Origin: JAHEKO01 sp965212505
Lineage (GTDB): Bacteria; Acidobacteriota; Thermoanaerobaculia; Multivoradales; JAHEKO01
Direction: 5' to 3'
Length of the DNA stretch: 64,000 bases
NCBI GenBank assembly: GCA_965212505.1
Contig: OZ243123.1
Span: forward strand, 1,736,001 to 1,800,000
Shown: positions 57,960-64,000 of the stretch, in pieces
Position numbering within the stretch: position 1 is the first letter of the stretch
Layout of the letters: every line of letters begins with the position of its first letter
Notes under the pieces: model-generated
What the model saw: the letters and a program-made list of their open reading frames with translations, nothing else
Database searches by the model: none
What the model was told of the DNA's origin: nothing
Position numbers and translations under genes: made by a program

Positions 57960-59315
57960 TCAGCTCCCGGCGAGGAGCTTGCGCACCTGAGCGAGGTTCG
58001 TCTGGGCCGCTGGCAAGTTGGGCTCGAGCGTCAGAGCGTAGACGAACTCGCGTTCGGCCTGCGGCAGGTCGCCGACCGCTGCGTATGCTCGTCCGAGGTT
58101 GTTTCGGTACTCCGCCCGTCTGTCGTCGTGATCGCAGGCGAGCAGGAACGACTCGCGGGCAGCCGGAGCGTCCCCGGCCGCGTGCTGGGCGAGGCCGAGT
58201 AGATTCCAGAAGACCGCGTCTCGAGAGTCGTGTTCGAGGGCGGTGCGCGCAACGCTCAACGCTTCGGGGTGGCGCCCGGCCTCGAAGTGTGCGAGGCCCA
58301 GCCGGAGCGCCGCCTGCCGACCGTACTTCCACTCGAACTCATCGTCGAGCTCCATCGCCTTCTGCCAGGCGCGCACGGCTCCCTGATGGGAACCGCGACC
58401 GCTGAGTGACGAGGCCAGGAGGTTGTGGAGTTGAGCGTCTCGCGCGTGGTGCCGCACGGCGTCGGACATCCAGCTGACCGCCTCGTCCCACGACCTGGCC
58501 TGCACGAGGGCGTGCCCCAGGTTGTGGGCGTTTTCGACGCTCGCCGGATGGCGTGTGTAGGCTTCGCGGAACGCCTCGATCGCCCGGGTCGTTTCGGTGC
58601 CCTTGGAGTGCGCCAGACCCAGGTTTTTCCAGGCCGAGACGTCACTTCGGTCGAGGGCCACCGCCTCTTCGAAGGCGTGTGCGGCGTCCGACCACTGGCG
58701 GCGGTCGTAGTAGAGGAGTCCGATACGGAGCAGCGCCTTGCGCCGAAGCTCGGGCTCGCTCGCCTGAGCCTGGGTCAGAGAGGCGGCGCGCTGGAGTAGG
58801 GCGAGCGCTCGATCTTCTTCGCCGCGCTCGAGATGGGAGATCGCCTCCCGGTATGTGGATATCGCCTCGCTCTCGCGCGGAACGGAAGGTGTGGGCCGAG
58901 GGGCGGGTGCGCTGGGGATGACGCCTTCGTGTAGCGCCAGCACGCGGGCTCGCAGGTAGGTCTTCTCGAAGGTCGGGTCGAAGAGGCGGGTGTCGAATTC
59001 GAGGTCGGGGTCGACGCGCAGCGCCGAACGCATCGCTCGCAGAGCCTCTGCGGAGTCACCGGCTAGATGTTGCAGCCAGGCCGCGTTCACCAGCGCTTCG
59101 GTGCGCTCGCCGACCTCCTCGGACAGTCGGGCTACCTCGTAGTAGAGCTCGACGGCCGCTTCGAGCTCGCCGTCGAGGTAGCGACCTTCCGCTAGCTCTC
59201 GGACGTAGACCGGATCCTCCAGCGTGCCGCGGGCGTAACTGTTCTCGGCTCGAGCGGCGGTTCCGAGGGCAAGGAGGAGAAGAGCGGCGAGGGCGAACGG
59301 GCGGCGGTGGTTCAC
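57960..59315 (-). CDS. Secreted TPR protein coupled to the Ser/Thr kinase
   Basis: This is a 451-residue protein with a signal peptide (FALAALLLLALGTAARAEN) and about eight to ten tetratricopeptide repeats over its whole length (DAAHAFEEAVALDRSDVSAW; AIEAFREAYTRHPASVENAH; QAEREFVYALTLEPNLPAAQ). GTG 59315 overlaps the kinase stop (GTGA), so it is made together with the kinase. A periplasmic scaffold for the kinase's extracytoplasmic part is possible, but inferred. Confidence 0.8.
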   Translation of the reverse strand: MNHRRPFALAALLLLALGTAARAENSYARGTLEDPVYVRELAEGRYLDGELEAAVELYYEVARLSEEVGERTEALVNAAWLQHLAGDSAEALRAMRSALRVDPDLEFDTRLFDPTFEKTYLRARVLALHEGVIPSAPAPRPTPSVPRESEAISTYREAISHLERGEEDRALALLQRAASLTQAQASEPELRRKALLRIGLLYYDRRQWSDAAHAFEEAVALDRSDVSAWKNLGLAHSKGTETTRAIEAFREAYTRHPASVENAHNLGHALVQARSWDEAVSWMSDAVRHHARDAQLHNLLASSLSGRGSHQGAVRAWQKAMELDDEFEWKYGRQAALRLGLAHFEAGRHPEALSVARTALEHDSRDAVFWNLLGLAQHAAGDAPAARESFLLACDHDDRRAEYRNNLGRAYAAVGDLPQAEREFVYALTLEPNLPAAQTNLAQVRKLLAGS

Positions 59316-61138
59316 TGACGGATCCTCTTCTCACGAACGTGGGGGCGTCGTCCGCCCTCGAGGTCGAAGGTGACGATGGCCTCGTGGCCTGCGCGAATGT
59401 CGACCAGCGTGTTCAGAACGGCCTTCCCTCGATCGTCGTGACCGAAGAGAGCCAGTTGATGTCTCCCGGCGCGGATGGCGTGGGCCCGCAGTGGGGTGGG
59501 GCGTAGGAGGCGCTCCTTGCCGATGCGGACGAGTCCTTGGGGGGAGCCCAGGTGGGCCTGTACGGTGAGTCTGCCCGGCGGCGAGATCGGTACGGGGATA
59601 CGTTTCGACTCGCCGGCCGTCAGACGGACGGACAGGGTCTGACTGTCCCGGAACCCACCGGCGTCGAGAGAGAAGGTGAGGCTGTGATCGCCGGGCCCGA
59701 GCTCGATTGCCTGAGAACGCCCAACCGTGACGGGCGGGGCGCCGTTGATCGAAAGTTGAATCTCCTGGCTCCAGACGCCCTCGAAAGAGACCGATGCCGT
59801 CTCGACCGGTGGGCTCTCGACGACAGGTGTCGAAGCTCCGTCGCTCGGCGCTGGCGTCTCAGGCACCGCAGGAACAGTGGTGGCCTCGGTCGGCTCGCCT
59901 ACGTTCGGGGGCGACGTCTCGGGCTCGGCGGATCGACTGGGTGGAACCGCAGGGGGCGCCGGGCTGCTCGCCTCGGCGACGCCACCGAGCAGCTGCTCGA
60001 ACTGCTCCGGCAGCGGCAGCCAACGCCAGGCCGCGACCGCGATGGCCAGGGCGGCCAGGACCGGAATCCACCGCGTCACTCGTCGCCGTCGGCGTCCGGC
60101 GCCGGCGATCGGCATGCCGCTCGGTCGGTCGCGGAGCGGGAGGTCGACGTGCGCAGCCGGTCCCGACGGAGGGCGCGGCATCGGCCGAGTGTGGTCGATC
60201 GAAGGCTCAGCGCGTGGCATTGCGAGCGGTAGATCGTCTGTCCTCGGCCCGAGTGGGGAGGGCAAAACCTGGGTGCGAGCCGGGTCGGCGGCCGGCGACC
60301 ATTCGTCGCGCATTCGATCGCGGACCGCTTCGAGGGTGCGCAGTACCTCACCGCAAGAGCGCGGCCGCTGGTCGGCGTCCTTTCGCATGCAGCGCTCGAC
60401 CAGCTGGGTCAGCTCTTCTGGGCAGTCGGCCCAGTGTGCGGCGAGAGGTGTGGGCTCGCTGTTGAGCGTTTGGTAGAAGGTTTCGGAGATCGTCTCGCGA
60501 CCAAACGGCCGAACGTAGGTCAGGAGCTCGTAGGCCAGTACGCCAAAGGAGAAGATGTCGGTCGCCGGGCTCGCCTTCTCCCCGCGAATCTGCTCGGGGG
60601 CGAGGTAGGCAGCGGTTCCGACCGCCATGCCCTTCTGGGTGAGATCGCTGTTGTAGTGGACCAGCTGCGCGATACCGAAGTCGAGGATCTTGACCGTGCC
60701 GTCTTCGAGTACGCGCACGTTGGCCGGTTTGATGTCGCGGTGCACGACGCCGCGCTGGTGCGCGTAGTCGAGCCCGCGAGCGATCTGAATCAGCGAGTAG
60801 AGACGCTCGCTGAACGAGATCGCTTCGCGCCGCTCGATACGGTCGTCCAGGTCCTCGCCGGTCAACAGCTCCTGAACGAGGTATGGCGTCTTGTCCTCCA
60901 GGAAGAGGTCGTAGACGCGAACGATGTTCGGGTGGTCGAGGTTGCCGGCGATCTCCGCTTCGCGATAGAAGCGTTCGCGGATTTCGCCTTGTGAGGTGGC
61001 GCAGCTCTTGATCGCCACGTGCCGCTTGATCAGCGGGTCGAAGCCGCGGAAGACGGAGCTGTAGCCGCCCTCGCCGATCTTCTCGATGACGTCGTACTTT
61101 CCGAGCTGGCGGGAGCCGTTGGCGAGCGGGTGAGACAT
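59312..61138 (-). CDS. Receptor-type Ser/Thr protein kinase (Hanks type)
   Basis: This is a 608-residue protein. The cytoplasmic kinase domain runs about 15-280, with GEGGYSSVFRG, VAIKS (catalytic Lys), HRDIKPANVRV, DFGIAQL and APEQ, so it is catalytically intact. A Pro/Arg-rich juxtamembrane linker and one transmembrane helix (about 355-374) follow, then a Pro/Glu-rich spacer and a beta-rich extracytoplasmic domain with PEGA-like strands (GPGDHSLTFSLDAGGF; PPGRLTVQAHLGSPQG). ATG 61138 starts just before the kinase fold. Confidence 0.93.
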   Translation of the reverse strand: MSHPLANGSRQLGKYDVIEKIGEGGYSSVFRGFDPLIKRHVAIKSCATSQGEIRERFYREAEIAGNLDHPNIVRVYDLFLEDKTPYLVQELLTGEDLDDRIERREAISFSERLYSLIQIARGLDYAHQRGVVHRDIKPANVRVLEDGTVKILDFGIAQLVHYNSDLTQKGMAVGTAAYLAPEQIRGEKASPATDIFSFGVLAYELLTYVRPFGRETISETFYQTLNSEPTPLAAHWADCPEELTQLVERCMRKDADQRPRSCGEVLRTLEAVRDRMRDEWSPAADPARTQVLPSPLGPRTDDLPLAMPRAEPSIDHTRPMPRPPSGPAAHVDLPLRDRPSGMPIAGAGRRRRRVTRWIPVLAALAIAVAAWRWLPLPEQFEQLLGGVAEASSPAPPAVPPSRSAEPETSPPNVGEPTEATTVPAVPETPAPSDGASTPVVESPPVETASVSFEGVWSQEIQLSINGAPPVTVGRSQAIELGPGDHSLTFSLDAGGFRDSQTLSVRLTAGESKRIPVPISPPGRLTVQAHLGSPQGLVRIGKERLLRPTPLRAHAIRAGRHQLALFGHDDRGKAVLNTLVDIRAGHEAIVTFDLEGGRRPHVREKRIRQ

Positions 61139-61229
61139 GCGAGGTGTCCGTCTGGAACGGCGCGTATTCGTTCGACAGCGGGGCCGCGCCGTCTGTTGAA
61201 GGACGGTCGTTACCGAGTCTAGGGGCTGA

Positions 61230-61235
61230 TAGATT
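61230..61235 (+). promoter_or_regulatory. Possible -10 box of thrC
   Basis: TAGATT lies upstream of thrC, giving a leader of about 30 nt that includes the GGGAGG Shine-Dalgarno. The -35 box is not clear. Confidence 0.35.
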
Positions 61236-61272
61236 GCCGCCTTATGGAAAGCGTCACTTTGGGAGGCGACCG

Positions 61273-62430
61273 ATGAGCGTCTCGCTGGGTGAGCGTTGGG
61301 CGAGACGGCTGGTCTGCGGCCGCACCGGAGAGGCGGCACCGCTCGACGAGCCGGCCTTCCTGTCGCCCGCTGGCGCCCCGTGGCTGGTCGAGTACGAGCT
61401 CGATCCGTCGATGGGGCACGCTTTCAAGGAGGCGCTCTCGAGTCGCCCCTGGAGTCTCTGGCGCTACCGGGAGCTGTTGCCGGTGCGTGATGTCGAGAGT
61501 CGGGTGGATCTCGGCGAAGGCGGCACACCGCTCGTTCGCTTAGATCGGAGCGCCCCCAAGGGGGTGGACGTATGGTTCAAGGAGGAGTCCGGTAACCCGA
61601 CCGGCTCCTTCAAGGCTCGCGGTCTGTCGCTGGCCGTCAATCGAGCGCGGGAGTTGGGAGCGACGGGGGTTCAGCTCGCGAGCGCCGGCAACGCCGCGAT
61701 CGCGATGTCGGCCTACGCTGCGGCTGCGGGCTTGCGGTGCCGAGTGGCCGTGCCGCTCGACGCGCCACAGACGGTGGTCGACCGCTGTCGTTTGCACGGT
61801 GCGGAGGTGCTCGTGGCCGGTCGCAACCTGGCTGAGTCGGGCCAGGAGCTGAGCCAGCGACCGGGCGACTTCTGGGAGCTCTCGACGCTCAAGGAGCCGT
61901 ATCGAGCCGAGGGCAAGAAGACGATGGGCCTGGAGATTATCGAGCAGCTCGGCTGGTCGTTGCCGGATTGGATCTTCTACCCGACCGGGGGCGGCACCGG
62001 CATCGTCGGCATGCAGAAGGCGTTCGATGAGCTCGAGGGGCTGGGGCTGCTCAGCGGGCCGAGGCCCCGATTCGTTGCGGTCCAGATGGCCGGCTGTGCC
62101 CCGATCGTTCGGGCCTTCGAAGAGGGGCTCGATGCGGCCCCCGCTTGGGAACGTCCCGATTCACGGGTCTGGGGTTTGCGCGTGCCGAAGGCGGTCGGCG
62201 ACTTCCTGATTCTGCGAGCGCTGCGCGGGACGGGAGGTACCGCGGTGGCGATCGACGAGAGCCGGGTGGAAGACGAGACGGCTCGTCTCGCCTCCCAGGA
62301 CGGACAGCTCGTCGGCCCGGAGGGCGCGGCGGCGACGCTCGCGATGCGCGACCTGGTCGACAGCGGGGACATCGAACCGGGGCAGCGGGTCGTGATCTTC
62401 CAGACCGGCCATCCCGGCAACTACGCATGA
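61273..62430 (+). CDS. thrC: Threonine synthase
   Basis: This is a 385-residue PLP enzyme that makes threonine from O-phosphohomoserine. The Schiff-base Lys is in NPTGSFKARGLSLAV. It also has VQLASAGNAAIAMSAYAAAA, YPTGGGTGIVGMQKAFDELE and FQTGHP. ATG 61273 has GGGAGG 7 nt upstream. Its stop overlaps the serine hydrolase gene (ATGA). Related PLP lyases (threonine dehydratase) are less likely because of the N-terminal LVCGRTGE and WRYRELLPV region. Confidence 0.9.
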   Translation: MSVSLGERWARRLVCGRTGEAAPLDEPAFLSPAGAPWLVEYELDPSMGHAFKEALSSRPWSLWRYRELLPVRDVESRVDLGEGGTPLVRLDRSAPKGVDVWFKEESGNPTGSFKARGLSLAVNRARELGATGVQLASAGNAAIAMSAYAAAAGLRCRVAVPLDAPQTVVDRCRLHGAEVLVAGRNLAESGQELSQRPGDFWELSTLKEPYRAEGKKTMGLEIIEQLGWSLPDWIFYPTGGGTGIVGMQKAFDELEGLGLLSGPRPRFVAVQMAGCAPIVRAFEEGLDAAPAWERPDSRVWGLRVPKAVGDFLILRALRGTGGTAVAIDESRVEDETARLASQDGQLVGPEGAAATLAMRDLVDSGDIEPGQRVVIFQTGHPGNYA

Positions 62431-63494
62431 CCTCCCCGGCCGTCCGCAACGCGGAGGTCCAGGAGCTGCTCGACGGCCTGGTCGGCTCCGGGGCCGCGAC
62501 GGCCGCGGTTGCCCTCGCCGGGACGGAGGACGAGCAGTTCTGGGGCGGCGCGGGTCGGACTCGGGCGTCCGGCGGTCGGCCCGTACGTCTCACCGATCGC
62601 TTCGACCTCGCCTCGCTGACGAAACCGGTCACGGCGACCCTCGCTCTGGCGCTCGACAACGAGGGAAAGCTGCCGCTCGGCACCCGACTCGGGGACATCT
62701 GGGGCGACGAGGTCTGCGCGGCTCTGGCTCGTGCGCCGCTCGAGTCGCTCCTGCGGCATCGAGCCGGATTGCGCGCCTGGGCGCCTCTCTACCGCTACTT
62801 CCGGAGCTCGCGACGGGTACCTGGATACCTCCTCTCGAATTCGGCGGTGGAGTCGCGACGGGAGCGCTACAGCGATCTCGACGTCATTCTGTGGGGTTTG
62901 AGTGCCGAGCGGGCACTGGGAACGGGCTACGACGCTCTGTTGAAGCGGCACGTCCTCTCGCCGCTGGGGCTTCGGGGTGTGGAGCGGGCTCCCGGCGATT
63001 GTCCGTCGGTGGTCGAGAGCCGTCTGAGCAACCGCCGAGAGTTGGAGCTGGCTGCGTCTCAGGGCGTGCGCGTGGGGCTTCGGCGTCGGGTCCCGGTCGG
63101 GTCGGTTCAGGACGGGAACTCCCGGTTCCTCGGCGCCGGAGCCGCCCACGCAGGCCTCTTCGCCTCGGCGCAGCACCTCTTCGCGTTGGCCCGCGAGTGG
63201 TTGCGGCCGGACCGGGTGCTCTCGCAGAGCGCGGTGCGGCGTGCCCTTACCGGCGGTCGCTCGTTTGTCCTCGGCTGGCGGCGCAGGACGCTGCGGGGAA
63301 GTGGCGGCCCGGGGCTCGGACCGAGCGCTTTCGGCCATGTCGGATTCACCGGCGGAAGCCTCTGGATCGATCCGGAGGCTGATCGGATCCACGTTCTCCT
63401 CGCTCATCGAGCGTCGGCCTCGGACAACCTCGGTAGCTGGCGGCGCCGCTTGCACCGCCTCGCGACTTCCAGGTCGTCGAAACGCGTGCGGTAG
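62427..63494 (+). CDS. Serine hydrolase, beta-lactamase/esterase (class C-like) family
   Basis: This is a 355-residue protein with SxxK at Ser63-Leu-Thr-Lys66 (LASLTKPVTA), YSD at 148-150 (Tyr of the YxN element) and HVGFTGGSLW as the third motif. There is no signal peptide, so it probably acts in the cytoplasm on an ester or amide rather than as a beta-lactamase. It is coupled to thrC by ATGA. Confidence 0.85.
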   Translation: MTSPAVRNAEVQELLDGLVGSGAATAAVALAGTEDEQFWGGAGRTRASGGRPVRLTDRFDLASLTKPVTATLALALDNEGKLPLGTRLGDIWGDEVCAALARAPLESLLRHRAGLRAWAPLYRYFRSSRRVPGYLLSNSAVESRRERYSDLDVILWGLSAERALGTGYDALLKRHVLSPLGLRGVERAPGDCPSVVESRLSNRRELELAASQGVRVGLRRRVPVGSVQDGNSRFLGAGAAHAGLFASAQHLFALAREWLRPDRVLSQSAVRRALTGGRSFVLGWRRRTLRGSGGPGLGPSAFGHVGFTGGSLWIDPEADRIHVLLAHRASASDNLGSWRRRLHRLATSRSSKRVR

Positions 63495-63573
63495 GGCGCA
63501 AACCGCTCTACCATTGGCTGGACAGACAACGAGAGGCCGCTCCGGCGGCCCAGCAACAGAAAGGGAATCCTCC

Positions 63574-64000
63574 ATGTCACGAGACAACCTCGTTCTACTG
63601 GACGGCGCTCGAACGCCGATGGCGGAGTTCAGCGGCTCGTTCTCGCGGACCTCAGCGCTCGAACTCGGGGCCGCGGCGGCCAAGGCGGCGCTCGAGCGCA
63701 GCGGCGTCGAGCCCGCCGAGATCGATCATGCCGTGGTCGGTAATGCGCTTCAGACGTCTCCCGACGCAATCTACGGTGCTCGGCACGTTGCGCTCAAGGC
63801 GGGCATACCGCACACGACGCCGGCGCTCACCGTGAATCGGCTGTGCGGCTCTGGGATCCAGTCGATCATTTCGGGCGCGCACCAGATTCTCGCCGGCGAA
63901 GCGACCACCTGCCTGGTAGGCGGTATGGAGAACATGAGCCAAGCGCCGCACTGCATTTGGGGTGCGCGGGACGGCCTCAAACTCGGGCAGGGCCAACTCC
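63574..64000 (+). CDS. Acetyl-CoA acetyltransferase / thiolase, N-terminal part (runs off window)
   Basis: The first 142 residues of a thiolase: NLVLLDGARTPMAEFSGSFS, the catalytic Cys91 in NRLCGSGIQSI and VGGMENMSQAPH. It catalyses thiolytic cleavage or condensation of acyl-CoAs. An AAAGGGA precedes ATG 63574. The 3' end is outside the window, so the C-terminal catalytic residues cannot be checked. Confidence 0.92.
   Translation, partial: MSRDNLVLLDGARTPMAEFSGSFSRTSALELGAAAAKAALERSGVEPAEIDHAVVGNALQTSPDAIYGARHVALKAGIPHTTPALTVNRLCGSGIQSIISGAHQILAGEATTCLVGGMENMSQAPHCIWGARDGLKLGQGQL

Overview
The window is high-GC, gene-dense chromosomal DNA from a Gram-negative (diderm) bacterium. Lipid A export genes (lpxB, msbA), a TonB-dependent receptor, an outer-membrane beta-barrel, many secreted TPR and beta-strand-rich proteins and a receptor-type Ser/Thr kinase all point to an outer membrane. 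The gene content and the recurrent 'FADGFESG' tail suggest Acidobacteriota, possibly the Thermoanaerobaculia branch. That assignment is inference, because there is no 16S rRNA gene here.

Region 1 (1-16.2 kb) is accessory. It starts with two convergent alpha/beta-hydrolases and a small secreted protein. A putative trans-envelope electron-transfer locus follows. Reading leftwards on the minus strand it encodes a 22-haem c-type cytochrome built from 71-residue three-haem repeats, an outer-membrane beta-barrel overlapping it, a membrane-anchored Fe-S/flavin oxidoreductase, a di-haem cytochrome b, a 20-haem cytochrome, a TPR protein, an ECF sigma factor and a FecR-type anti-sigma factor. A TonB-dependent transducer with an STN domain converges on the sigma/anti-sigma pair. 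An Ig-like/VWFA-like protein sits inside the locus on the other strand.

Region 2 (16.2-54.5 kb) is mostly housekeeping: rpsF-rpsR-rplI, a PBP1A, uvrB-uvrC, RNase P RNA, an LD-carboxypeptidase, recG, a glycosyltransferase, a site-2 protease, trpS-scpA-scpB-rluB and then a second trpS, leucine dehydrogenase, queG, rpsA-ihf-HIT-lpxB-msbA-yicC, rpoZ-coaBC-udg4, and two glycosyltransferases. Tight coupling by 1-4 base overlaps (TGATG, ATGA, GTGA and repeatedly TTGA) is the rule.

Region 3 (54.5-64 kb) is accessory again. It holds a secreted DUF1579-like protein, a 560-bp decayed stretch with an RND-transporter remnant and degenerate tandem repeats, and a divergent senB/senA pair that should make the selenium antioxidant selenoneine. 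A TPR protein coupled to a Ser/Thr kinase, threonine synthase, a serine hydrolase and the start of a thiolase complete the window.

Cross-cutting signals are as follows. Two genes appear to start at CTG behind well-spaced Shine-Dalgarno sequences. Several unlinked genes have a TAnnnT-type -10 box only 6-7 nt before the start codon, which suggests leaderless mRNAs. Two divergent tryptophanyl-tRNA synthetases lie within 4.2 kb. All functional calls come from reading the sequence and from family knowledge; no database search was run.
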